A stretch of DNA of 64,000 bases from Salegentibacter mishustinae (GTDB lineage: Bacteria; Bacteroidota; Bacteroidia; Flavobacteriales; Flavobacteriaceae): the NCBI RefSeq assembly GCF_002900095.1, contig NZ_LLKN01000002.1:1674001-1738000 (forward strand), given 5' to 3'. Under the pieces are notes generated by a model that was not told where the DNA came from, ran no database searches, and saw only the letters and a program-made list of their open reading frames with translations. This document shows, one piece after another, positions 36,288-45,200 of this stretch (positions within the stretch are counted from its first letter, which is position 1; each line of letters starts with the position of its first letter). The position numbers and the translations under genes are program-made.

Positions 36288-37007
36288 ATGGGAAGAGCAT
36301 TTGAATTTAGAAAGGCGCGTAAGATGAAACGCTGGTCGGCAATGGCCAAAGCCTTTACTCGCATTGGAAAAGATATTGTGATGGCCGTTAAAGAAGGTGG
36401 TCCAGATCCTGATACCAACGCTAAACTAAGAGCAGTTATTCAAAACGCGAAAAGCGTGAATATGCCCAAAGATAATATTGAACGAGCCATTAAAAGGGCG
36501 AGTGATAAAAACCAGGGCGATTATAAAATTGTACTTTTTGAAGGTTACGCGCCACACGGAATTGCCGTATTGGTGGAAACCGCAACAGATAATAATAACC
36601 GTACTGTAGCCAACGTAAGGTCGCATTTTAACAAGTGTGATGGGAACCTTGGAACTTCAGGCTCGGTAGAATTTATGTTTGACCATACCTGTAATTTCAG
36701 ATTAAATGCTGAAGGCTTGGATGTGGAAGAACTGGAGCTTGAATTTATAGATTTTGGAGCTGAAGAAGTTTTTGAAGATGAAGACGGCATTCATATTTAT
36801 GCGCCGTTCGAATATTTTGGAGCTATTCAAAAAGAATTAGAAAATAGGGAAATTGAAATACTTTCTTCAGGATTTGAAAGAATCCCACAGGTAACAAAAC
36901 CGCTTTCTCCAGAAGAAGCTGCCGATGTTGAAAAACTACTGGAAAGATTGGAAGAAGATGATGATGTGCAAAATGTATATCACACCATGGAAGAAACCGA
37001 AGCTTAA
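36288..37007 (+). CDS. yebC: YebC/PmpR-family regulator or translation factor
   Basis: This 239-residue protein has the three-domain YebC form. The N-terminus MGRAFEFRKARKMKRWSAM and AFTRIGKDIVMAVKEGGPDP is typical of the Bacteroidota version. It is followed by NMPKDNIERAIKRA, LVETATDNNNRTVANVRSHF and an acidic C-terminal third. YebC proteins were first described as DNA-binding regulators. More recent work links many of them to translation through proline-rich stretches on the ribosome. The gene stands alone between two terminators. Start choice is supported by the conserved N-terminus. Confidence 0.93.
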   Translation: MGRAFEFRKARKMKRWSAMAKAFTRIGKDIVMAVKEGGPDPDTNAKLRAVIQNAKSVNMPKDNIERAIKRASDKNQGDYKIVLFEGYAPHGIAVLVETATDNNNRTVANVRSHFNKCDGNLGTSGSVEFMFDHTCNFRLNAEGLDVEELELEFIDFGAEEVFEDEDGIHIYAPFEYFGAIQKELENREIEILSSGFERIPQVTKPLSPEEAADVEKLLERLEEDDDVQNVYHTMEETEA

Positions 37008-37028
37008 TTTTCTTTATTGTAAGGCATA

Positions 37029-37067
37029 AAAAAAGCTGTTTGGAATTATATTTCTAAACAGCTTTTT
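37029..37067. terminator. Bidirectional terminator yebC/proline dehydrogenase
   Basis: An 8-bp stem AGCTGTTT/AAACAGCT (37034-37041 with 37056-37063) is flanked by an A run on the left and a T run on the right, so it can serve both convergent genes. Confidence 0.82.
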
Positions 37068-37071
37068 ACTA

Positions 37072-38274
37072 TTAATGCTCTCCCCTATCGTGTTTTGTAG
37101 GCTCTCCTTTTCTACGTTTCTTTTCCTCTTCTAGAAGAGAAAGTTCACGCCCGGTTTGACCTTTTACAGAAGTATTTTCCTGAGCTCTTCTTAATAAATA
37201 AGGCACTACATCTCTTACCGGCCCAAAAGGCAATAGTTTTGCCGAATTATATCCTTTTTTAGCTAGGTTGTAACTAATATGGTCACTCATTCCATAGAGT
37301 TGGCTAAACCAAATACGGTCGTCATCTAAAGGCAAACCTTTATCTTCCATACTTTGTAAGGCCAGGTAATTACTTACCTCGTTATGAGTACCAATAAACA
37401 GGTGAATATCTTCAAGATTAGCTAAACAGTAAGACATTACGCTATTAAAATTAACATCGGTTGCTTCTTTGTTTTCGCAAATTGGCGATGTATAACCATA
37501 TTTTTTAGCACGTGCATTCTCCTTTTCCATATAAGCACCACGCACAATTTTGGCTCCAACCTTAAAGCCTTCTTTTTTAGCTTTTTCGTGTAGGTTTTTT
37601 ACATATTCTAACCTATCCCAACGGTAGCACTGGAAAGTGTTATAAATAAGAATTTTGTCCTTATTATATTTCTTCATCATTTCCTCCATAAGATCATCGG
37701 CTGCAAGTTGCATCCAACTCTCCTCGGCATCGGCATAAAGTCTTACATTATTTTCGTAAGCGCAATTACAAAACTTATCTACTCTTTCCTTAACACGCTC
37801 CCACTCTTCCTTTTCATCATCACTTAGATTTACGCGCTCGGTAATTTTTTCCCAGATGGCAAACCTTCCGATTCCGGTAGGTTTAAAGAGTGAAAAAGGT
37901 AATTCGTCACTTTCGGCAGCGAATTTAATCAGCTTCATTTTCTTTTCCAGGGCAGCATCAAATTGTTCTTCGGTTTCCTTGCCTTCCACCGAGTAATCAA
38001 GAATACTATGCAATTTTTTAGAGTACATCTCTTTGGTAAGCGGTTTACAATCTTCTTCGGTAATACCGCCACAAAACTGCTCAAAGATGGTTTTTTTAAT
38101 TAGTCCTTCCACCGGCAAGTGAAGCTTTAAAGAGAATTTGGTTAACCAGGAACCTGCATCTACCAGCGTCTTCTTATTCATCATGCTAAACAAAAAGATA
38201 GCACGATCCAGCTCTAAATCAGATTTTAATTTAAAAGCCGTTTTTGTGTCGTTAAAGATTTTTCTATTAATCAT
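37072..38274 (-). CDS. Proline dehydrogenase
   Basis: This 400-residue flavoenzyme oxidises proline to pyrroline-5-carboxylate and passes electrons to the quinone pool. It has the beta/alpha barrel of the family, with GAKIVRGAYMEKENARA, FIGTHNEVSNYLA, and near the end KLLPFGPVRDVVPYLLRRAQEN, which binds FAD and substrate. It is a single-domain enzyme as usual in Bacteroidota, not the fused PutA. The pyrroline-5-carboxylate dehydrogenase gene is not in the window. A lysine- and arginine-rich C-terminus closes it. A -7 promoter element lies 20 bp before the ATG. Confidence 0.92.
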   Translation of the reverse strand: MINRKIFNDTKTAFKLKSDLELDRAIFLFSMMNKKTLVDAGSWLTKFSLKLHLPVEGLIKKTIFEQFCGGITEEDCKPLTKEMYSKKLHSILDYSVEGKETEEQFDAALEKKMKLIKFAAESDELPFSLFKPTGIGRFAIWEKITERVNLSDDEKEEWERVKERVDKFCNCAYENNVRLYADAEESWMQLAADDLMEEMMKKYNKDKILIYNTFQCYRWDRLEYVKNLHEKAKKEGFKVGAKIVRGAYMEKENARAKKYGYTSPICENKEATDVNFNSVMSYCLANLEDIHLFIGTHNEVSNYLALQSMEDKGLPLDDDRIWFSQLYGMSDHISYNLAKKGYNSAKLLPFGPVRDVVPYLLRRAQENTSVKGQTGRELSLLEEEKKRRKGEPTKHDRGEH

Positions 38275-38293
38275 GGGCGTGTGTTAATTGTAG

Positions 38294-38301
38294 CAAATAT
38301 A
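38294..38301 (-). promoter_or_regulatory. -7 promoter element of proline dehydrogenase
   Basis: The minus-strand sequence TATATTTG matches TAnnTTTG and sits 20 bp before the ATG, in the 86-bp divergent gap with aroB. An aroB counterpart on + would be TATTTTCG (38339-38346), one base off the consensus. Confidence 0.5.
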
Positions 38302-38360
38302 ATTATTGAAGTTTGATTTTATTATGAATATTTCTGCTTATTTTCGAAGCCATATTACAA

Positions 38361-39449
38361 ATGCTAAAAACCTCATCAACTATGTCTCATAGTGAAGTTA
38401 AAGGGCCGGTTTACTATCAGGAAGACGGCTTTCTCAAGCTAAATGCTTTTATAAAAGAAGTAAATCCATCTAAAATATTTTTTTTAGTAGACAATAACAC
38501 GCACCGTGATTGTCTTGCTATTTTTTTGAAAAAGCTGGAATCTCCTGAAAATGTTGAAATTCTTGAAATTGAAGCAGGAGAAATAAATAAAAACCTTGAA
38601 ACCTGCACAGGCCTATGGAATGCACTTTCTGAATTGGATGCCGATCGCAAAAGCCTTATGATTAATATAGGTGGCGGTGTGGTAACCGATCTTGGCGGTT
38701 TTGTAGCTTCAACATTTAAGCGTGGCATTCGTTATATTAATGTTCCTACAAGTCTCCTGGCCATGGTAGACGCCTCTGTAGGAGGTAAAACAGGCGTTGA
38801 TCTTGGTAACCTTAAGAACCAGATTGGAGTTATTAATCACGCCGAAATGGTGATCATAGATCCCGCCTTTCTTGGCACTTTACCGCAAACAGAAATGCGA
38901 AGCGGACTCGCTGAAATCTTAAAGCACGCTTTAATTAGTAGCGAAACTTACTGGAATAAAGTAACTAATCTAAGTGAGCTTACTTTAGACGATCTTGATG
39001 AAATCATTAAAGAATCGGTAGAAATTAAAGCAAAAGTAGTTACTGAAGACCCAGAAGAACACGGATTACGAAAAACATTAAATTACGGCCATACGCTGGG
39101 TCACGCTATAGAATCTTATTTTCTGACTCATTCTGAAAAAACGACGCTACTTCACGGGGAAGCCATTGCGGTTGGGATGATTCTGGCCACTTACCTTTCA
39201 AAGGAACTTCAGGACTTTCCTGAAGATAAATTAAAGGAAATTACTGTTAAAATTCTGGATATTTATGATCGGGTAGTATTTTCAGAAGAAGATATTCAGC
39301 AAATCATAGATTTAATGAAATACGACAAGAAAAATTCCCACGGAAATATAAATTTTGTCCTTCTAAAAGATATTGGAAACCCAGTGATAGATTGCAAAGT
39401 ACCTAACCAACTAATTTGGAATGCTTTTGAATATTATAAGAAAGCTTGA
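38361..39449 (+). CDS. aroB: 3-Dehydroquinate synthase
   Basis: AroB closes the ring of DAHP to 3-dehydroquinate, the second step of the shikimate pathway. The 362-residue protein has the NAD-binding INIGGGVVTDLGGFVAST, NVPTSLLAMVDASVGGKTGV, the metal ligand in GLAEILKHALI, and the two His ligands in LNYGHTLGHAIE and LLHGEAIAVGM. The start at 38361 gives a slightly longer N-terminus than the ATG seven codons later (MSHSEVKGPV), which is also possible. The gene is followed after 61 bp by a small acidic protein gene. Confidence 0.95.
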   Translation: MLKTSSTMSHSEVKGPVYYQEDGFLKLNAFIKEVNPSKIFFLVDNNTHRDCLAIFLKKLESPENVEILEIEAGEINKNLETCTGLWNALSELDADRKSLMINIGGGVVTDLGGFVASTFKRGIRYINVPTSLLAMVDASVGGKTGVDLGNLKNQIGVINHAEMVIIDPAFLGTLPQTEMRSGLAEILKHALISSETYWNKVTNLSELTLDDLDEIIKESVEIKAKVVTEDPEEHGLRKTLNYGHTLGHAIESYFLTHSEKTTLLHGEAIAVGMILATYLSKELQDFPEDKLKEITVKILDIYDRVVFSEEDIQQIIDLMKYDKKNSHGNINFVLLKDIGNPVIDCKVPNQLIWNAFEYYKKA

Positions 39450-39510
39450 TTTATAACTTAAAAATACTATTTTTAAAACATACTAACTACACCCTCATAA
39501 ACTCTTATTT

Positions 39511-39804
39511 ATGAAAAGAATTATTGTTGACTACAAAAAACTAACTCCGGAAATCCTTGGCCTTTTAGTCGAGAAATACCCAGATGGGTACGACGACGAC
39601 CAAATTATTGCGTTTAAAAATGCGAAAAATGAAACTATTGAAGCGGTTGAAGTAAAGACTGAAGATACGATCTACCTGGTTAAGGTAAGTACACGTCTTG
39701 AGAATACTATGGCCAATTTTGATGAAGACGATTACGATGATTCAGATTATAATGAACCAATCGTAGAAATTCCTGAAAAAGACGAGGAAGAAGAAGAAAA
39801 ATAG
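39511..39804 (+). CDS. Small acidic hypothetical protein, 97 residues
   Basis: I do not recognise a named family. The first half (MKRIIVDYKKLTPEILGLL, EKYPDGYDDDQIIAFKNA) looks folded as an alpha/beta unit. The middle (ETIEAVEVKTEDTIYLVKVS) forms two strands, and the last third is a highly acidic tail of Asp and Glu. The composition resembles other short flavobacterial conserved proteins. It follows aroB and ends before a strong terminator, so it may share the aroB transcript. The acidic tail could bind a basic partner or metal; this is speculation. Confidence 0.7.
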   Translation: MKRIIVDYKKLTPEILGLLVEKYPDGYDDDQIIAFKNAKNETIEAVEVKTEDTIYLVKVSTRLENTMANFDEDDYDDSDYNEPIVEIPEKDEEEEEK

Positions 39805-39840
39805 CAGCACTTGTTTTTCTGAAATATTTTAAATTTTATA

Positions 39841-39878
39841 AAAAAGGGATCTTACTACGCCGAAGGATCCCTTTTTTA
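39841..39878 (+). terminator. Terminator after the acidic protein gene
   Basis: An 11-bp stem AAAAAGGGATC/GATCCCTTTTT (39841-39851 with 39866-39876) and a 14-nt loop, then further T residues. Confidence 0.88.
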
Positions 39879-40045
39879 TTTTTAAAGTTAAAAACTTTCG
39901 TTTTTTCACCATGTCAAAAATAGATTACCATAATATATATCATATTTCCAAACCTATCTTCTTTGTAATTTAAGAGCGCTTTTAAAAAGCTTAATTTAGT
40001 TCAGCTACTGAAAGAAACGTATAGATTATTAAAAATAACTTTCGG

Positions 40046-40084
40046 CTTAAGCTAATCTTAAGAAACTTCTAATCTATACTTAAA
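40046..40084. promoter_or_regulatory. CTTAAG direct-repeat operator upstream of the response regulator
   Basis: CTTAAG occurs at 40046-40051 and 40057-40062, 11 bp apart, and a variant CTTAAA follows at 40079-40084, 22 bp further. The block CTTAAGCTAATCTTAAGAAA differs by one base from the block before the RND pump gene (42143-42162). Direct repeats with an 11-bp period are what OmpR/PhoB-type dimers bind, so autoregulation by the adjacent regulator is likely. Confidence 0.6.
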
Positions 40085-40107
40085 CAAGTTTAATGAATAT
40101 TTGAATA

Positions 40108-40776
40108 ATGAGAATACTAATTGTAGAAGACGAAGCGGGCATTGCAGCTTTTCTAAAACAAGGATTAGAAGAGGAATCTTTTGCTGTGGATCTTGCCGAG
40201 GAAGGAAAAGAAGGCCTGCACTTAGCTTTATCGGGCGAATATGATTTATTACTATTAGACTGGATGTTACCGGGTTTAAGTGGTATAGAAATATGTAGGC
40301 AATTCCGGAAAGAATTTAAGGAAACACCTATCATTTTTCTTACCGCGAAAGACACTCTTGATGAAACCGTCTTTGGTTTACAATCTGGTGCAAACGATTA
40401 TATCAAAAAGCCTTTCCATTTTGAAGAACTTTTAGAGCGTATCAAGGTACAGCTTAGGCCAAAATCTGGGGAGCATTCCTTCTTCACTTTAGGCAATATC
40501 ACTTTAAATACTGAAACACACGAGGTGCATAAAAATGCTGATGAAATTCATCTTACCCAAAAAGAATTTGGACTCTTGGAATACTTAATGCGAAATAAGG
40601 GCAAAGTGTGTAGACGAACCCGAATTATAGAAAGTGTTTGGGACATACAGTTTGAATATAATACCGGAGTTATAGATGTATATATTAATGCACTTAGAAA
40701 GAAACTAGCATTATCTGAAGATGAAAATTATATCCAAACAGTTCGCGGAGTGGGATATATCGCAAAAGAATCATGA
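40108..40776 (+). CDS. OmpR-family response regulator, metal efflux
   Basis: This 222-residue regulator has a receiver domain with the acidic pair in ILIVEDEAG, phospho-acceptor Asp51 (LLLLDWMLPG), FLTAKD and KKPF, and a C-terminal OmpR-type winged helix (LTQKEFGLLEYLMRN, then VIDVYINALRKKL, VRGVGYI). It resembles CusR/CopR-type regulators. It overlaps the sensor kinase gene by 4 bp and precedes the RND metal pump operon. It probably binds CTTAAG repeats found both before its own gene and before the pump gene, which would give self- and target control. Confidence 0.92.
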   Translation: MRILIVEDEAGIAAFLKQGLEEESFAVDLAEEGKEGLHLALSGEYDLLLLDWMLPGLSGIEICRQFRKEFKETPIIFLTAKDTLDETVFGLQSGANDYIKKPFHFEELLERIKVQLRPKSGEHSFFTLGNITLNTETHEVHKNADEIHLTQKEFGLLEYLMRNKGKVCRRTRIIESVWDIQFEYNTGVIDVYINALRKKLALSEDENYIQTVRGVGYIAKES

Positions 40777-42158
40777 ACCTGAACTTCAAAAATAGAATCA
40801 CTTTACATTATATTGTAGCCACGGCAACTCTAATGGCCCTGGTATTCGGTGCTATCTTTTTTACCGTGAAAAATACTGTATTAGAAAACCTTGACAGTGA
40901 TCTTTCTTATGAAGCAATAAAACATACTGGGGAAATAGCAATTAGCGGAGAGCGCATCTATTTTGCCAATAAAGCAGAATGGGAAGAACGCGAGCATCGG
41001 GAAAGTGAAGTAAATCCTGTATTTATTCAAGTGATGGATAAGCAAGGTAATTTAATGGATAAATCACCAAACCTTAAGATGGATCAACTTCCATTTAAAC
41101 AAACAAAATTCGGGGGACATTTCAATACTAAGTTGAATCAAAAGAACATCAGGCAGGTTCAATTACCCATAGAGAAAGAAGGAAAAATAAAAGGATATAT
41201 GCTTGCGGCTATGTCTTATGAGTCTGCCCTTTCAGTAATTTCAAAATTAAGAAATGTATTATTGATCTCCTTTTTTATTGTTTTGATTGGAGTGTATTTT
41301 GTTTCACGTTTTTTAGCCGGAAGAAGTATTAAACCCGTCCGGGAAATAAGTAATACTATTAGCAGAATTACCAGAAACAACCTCAACGAGCGGGTAAGCA
41401 CTCCACACCACCAGGACGAAATTCATGAACTTTCAACTAATTTTAATGCCCTGCTGGAACGTATAGAAAATGCTATAGAAAGAGAAAAACAGTTCACCTC
41501 TGATGCTTCACATGAACTAAGAACGCCCCTGGCAACTCTAAGGGGAACCCTGGAAGTATTGATAAGGAGACCGAGAAGCCAGGTAGAATATGAAGAAAAA
41601 ATAAGGTATAGTTTAATCGAAATAGACCGAATGACTTCTACGCTTGAGCAACTACTGCTACTAGCCCGTTTAGATAATTCAAGCTACCAAAAAAAGCACG
41701 ACGAATGGACTTCCCTGCCCAAGCTTATTGATGAATCAATATCCCAATTTAAGAATGCTATAAATGAGAAGAACTTAAAGATAGATCTCGATTTTGATCA
41801 TTCAGATAAAGCTCAAGGACTTTATTATTACAGCAAAATTATTATTGATAATATTTTAGGTAATGCTGTCAAATATTCCAGGGCTAACTCAAACATTAAC
41901 ATTGGAGTCAAAACGCTTGAAGATAAAATTATTTGTACGATCACAGATGAAGGAATTGGAATCAGGGAAGAAGATTTGACCAAAATTTACGACAGCTTTT
42001 TCAGGTCTGATGCGCTTAGTCATAAAAAAATAACAGGTAATGGACTGGGCCTTGCCATAGCTAAAAAGTGTGCTGATGCCATAGGAGCCGAAATAGAGAT
42101 TAAAAGTACTTTTGGCCGGGGCACAACAGTAACCATCATATTCTTAAGCCAATCTTAA
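40773..42158 (+). CDS. Sensor histidine kinase, metal efflux
   Basis: This 461-residue kinase pairs with the overlapping response regulator. It has a first membrane helix (about 11-32), a periplasmic sensor of about 120 residues (33-152), a second helix (VLLISFFIVLIGVYFVSRFL), a HAMP domain, the H-box SDASHELRTPLATLRG with His247, and an ATPase core with ILGNAVKYSRA, DEGIGI and GNGLGLAIAKK. It resembles CusS-like sensors. The periplasmic part has few His or Cys, so the sensed metal cannot be read off. Its last codons and stop lie inside the CTTAAG operator array of the pump operon. Confidence 0.92.
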   Translation: MNLNFKNRITLHYIVATATLMALVFGAIFFTVKNTVLENLDSDLSYEAIKHTGEIAISGERIYFANKAEWEEREHRESEVNPVFIQVMDKQGNLMDKSPNLKMDQLPFKQTKFGGHFNTKLNQKNIRQVQLPIEKEGKIKGYMLAAMSYESALSVISKLRNVLLISFFIVLIGVYFVSRFLAGRSIKPVREISNTISRITRNNLNERVSTPHHQDEIHELSTNFNALLERIENAIEREKQFTSDASHELRTPLATLRGTLEVLIRRPRSQVEYEEKIRYSLIEIDRMTSTLEQLLLLARLDNSSYQKKHDEWTSLPKLIDESISQFKNAINEKNLKIDLDFDHSDKAQGLYYYSKIIIDNILGNAVKYSRANSNINIGVKTLEDKIICTITDEGIGIREEDLTKIYDSFFRSDALSHKKITGNGLGLAIAKKCADAIGAEIEIKSTFGRGTTVTIIFLSQS

Positions 42159-42182
42159 GAAAAGCTTGAGGAAAGCCTTAGG
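42143..42182. promoter_or_regulatory. CTTAAG direct-repeat operator upstream of the RND pump
   Basis: Three repeats are in 11-bp phase: CTTAAG at 42143, CTTAAG at 42154 and CTTGAG at 42165. A fourth, weaker unit CTTAGG follows at 42177, 12 bp on. The array overlaps the end of the kinase gene, whose stop codon lies in the second unit. It matches the block upstream of the response regulator gene, so the regulator is the expected ligand. Confidence 0.6.
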
Positions 42183-42239
42183 CCAATCACGATAACTTTG
42201 GGTGTCATTAAAAATGCCACATCGATAGAGGAGCAAATT

Positions 42240-42247
42240 TATCTTTG
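42240..42247 (+). promoter_or_regulatory. -7 promoter element of the RND pump operon
   Basis: TATCTTTG matches TAnnTTTG exactly, 19 bp before the ATG. No -33 TTTG is found at the normal distance, as expected for a promoter that needs the upstream-bound regulator. Confidence 0.5.
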
Positions 42248-42266
42248 AAAAACACAAATAGAAATT

Positions 42267-45200
42267 ATGCTAGACCGTATTATTAAATTTAGTATTTCTC
42301 ATAAATTAATTATTCTTCTTTTTACGGTCTTTATCATTGGTTTTGGGTTGTATTCTCTGTCCCAAATTCCAGTGGGCGCAGTTCCAGATGTTACCAACAA
42401 TCAGGTACAGGTAATTACAACCTCCCGAAATCTTTCTACCCAGGATATGGAACAGTACATAACCTACCCGGTAGAATTAGAAATGGCCAATTTGCCAGGA
42501 GTTAAAGAAATTCGTTCGGTGTCTAAATTTGGTCTATCGGTAGTTACTATCGTATTTGAAGAAAGTCTCGGCACCTATTTACCAAGGCAGCTTATTGCAG
42601 AGAAAATAAAATCGGCTTCTGAAAAAATACCAGACGGATTTGGAAAACCAGCAATGGGTCCCATTACTACCGGCTTGGGTGAAATTTATCAGTACACTTT
42701 AGATGCCAAACCAGGGTATGAGGATCGCTATTCTGCGGAAGACCTTAGAACTATTCAAGACTGGATCGTAAAAAGACAATTGTCGGGTATTAATGGTGTG
42801 GTAGAAATTAATGCCTGGGGTGGATATGTAAAGGAATATGAAGTCGCAATTAATACCAATAAATTGAATGCGATGGATATTAGCATTTCGCAACTGTTCA
42901 CCGCACTTGAAAATAATAATAGCGTAGCGGGTGGCGGGTATATTGAAAAGGTAAACCAGTCATATTTTATTCGTGGACAGGGTCGGGTTACTTCTCTGGA
43001 TGACATTAGGAATATAGTTGTTACAAATAAAAATGCAACCCCAGTTTATATCGGGGATGTGGCTAAAGTTGGTTTTGGACAGGCTACTCGTTTTGGTGCT
43101 ATTACCGCTAACGGAAAAGGTGAAACCGTTCTTGGGCAGGTGATGATGTTGAAGGGTGCTAATTCTAATAAAGTTATTGAAGCCGTAAAAGATCGTGTAG
43201 CTAATATTTCAGAAACTCTTCCTGAAGGAGTGGTGATCAAACCTTTTTTAGATCGCAGTGAACTTATAGGAAGAACCACTTTTACCATTGCTGAAAATCT
43301 TATCCTGGGCTGTCTCATCGTTATTTTTGTAGTGGTTTTATTGCTCGGAAACCTCCGATCTGGATTAGTGGTTGCTTCGGTAATTCCACTATGCTTACTA
43401 TTTGCGCTCTTCCTGATGTACATCTTTGGTGTTGATGCCAATTTAATGAGTCTAGGAGCGATAGATTTTGGGATTATTATAGACGGCGCGGTAATTATCG
43501 TAGAGTTTACGGCCTTTAAAATGACTCAAAAGCAAAATGAATATGAAAATCTCGATAAGCAAGAATTGCGAAACCTAAAAGATAGGGTTAGTTTTAATAG
43601 TTCTTCGCAAATGATGAATTCAGCCATATTCGGGCAGTTGATCATTCTTATTGTTTTTATTCCCATCCTATCCCTTAGTGGAGTTGAAGGAAAAATGTTT
43701 CGCCCTATGGCACTTACCTTTAGTTTTGCATTGATTGGGGCAATGATCTTCTGTCTTACCTACGTACCGGTAGCTTCGGCCCTATTTTTAAAATCAAAAG
43801 AACCTTCAGAAAAAAATATTTCCGTTAAGCTTATCAAGTTTTTAAATCGAATTTATAAGCCTTCCATAAACTGGGCTTTGCGCCGTAAAAAACTGGTACT
43901 AGCCGTGGCGGTCATTTTACTTATTTTTTCAGGCTTTATTTTCAGCAGGATGGGTGGTGAATTTATTCCGCAGTTAGATGAAGGTGATTTTGTAATTCAA
44001 CCTGTCTTAAAAACAGGAACTTCCCTTAGTAAAACCATTGAAACCACCACAAGGATCGAAAAAATCCTGCTAGACAGCTTTCCAGAAGTAGACCAGGTAG
44101 TTAGCCGAATTGGTGCCGCAGAAGTTCCTACCGACCCTATGTCTATGGAAGAAAGTGATGTGATTGTCTCACTAAAACCAAAAGGGGAATGGGTCTCGGC
44201 TGACACAAAAGATGAGTTGGCTGATAGGTTTAAAGAAGCTTTAGCTATAATCCCGGGAATGGAAATCGAATTCACCCAACCCATAGAAATGCGTTTTAAT
44301 GAATTGATCACCGGCGTGCGTGCAGATATTGCTGTGAAGATCTTTGGGGAAAACCTGGAAATATTAAATACTAAAGCACAAAAAATCAAAAGCCTCATCG
44401 CAGATGTGGAAGGAGCTTCAGATATCGTAGTTGAAAAAATTGTTGGTCTCCCCCAAATGAATGTAAACTACAAACGCGAAAAAATAGCTCGGTATGGTCT
44501 TAACATAGCAGAACTCAATAAAATTATCACTATGGGTTTTTCAGGAGCTACTATGGGTAGTGTGTTTGAAGGTGAAAAACGCTTCGATATGGTTTTAAGA
44601 CTGCAAAAAGACCGGCGCCAGGATATTTCTAATTTAAAGAACCTTTATGTAGATACGCCTTCAGGAGAAAAAGTGCCGCTCAGCGAACTGGCAGATATCA
44701 CCTATCAAAAAGGAGCTGCTAAAATCTCTAGAGATAATACACAAAGGCGAATTGTAGTTGGAATAAACGTGAGAGATAGCGATTTACAAACCGTTGTAAA
44801 TAAGATCAAGCAAATTGTAGATGCAAATATTAGCTTACCTCCCGGGTATACTATCACCTATGGCGGGCAGTTTGAGAATTTGCAAAGCGCCACCTCACGT
44901 CTAAAAATTGCCGTTCCCATCGCGCTGGTACTTATTTTTATTCTGTTGTATTTCGCTTTTGGAACCTTTAGAGAAGCTTTAATGATATTTTCAGCTATTC
45001 CTTTAGCTGCCGTAGGTGGAGTTCTTTTATTATGGATACGCGGAATGCCCTTTAGTATCTCGGCAGGAGTTGGCTTTATCGCTCTGTTCGGTATTGCTGT
45101 ATTAAACGGAATTGTACTTATTGAACATTTTAAAGAATTACGAGAGAAAGGAATGGAAAATAATGATAACCTGATTATAAATGGGGCCCAGGATAGATTA

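Larger units (their letters stand above)
39805..40107. other. Intergenic region before the metal-response regulator
   Basis: The gap contains the terminator at 39841-39878 and the direct-repeat operator at 40046-40084 (separate entries). Between them is AT-rich DNA without a gene. A near-match -7 sequence AATATTTG (40096-40103) lies only 4 bp before the ATG, so the real start site is not certain. Confidence 0.5.
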
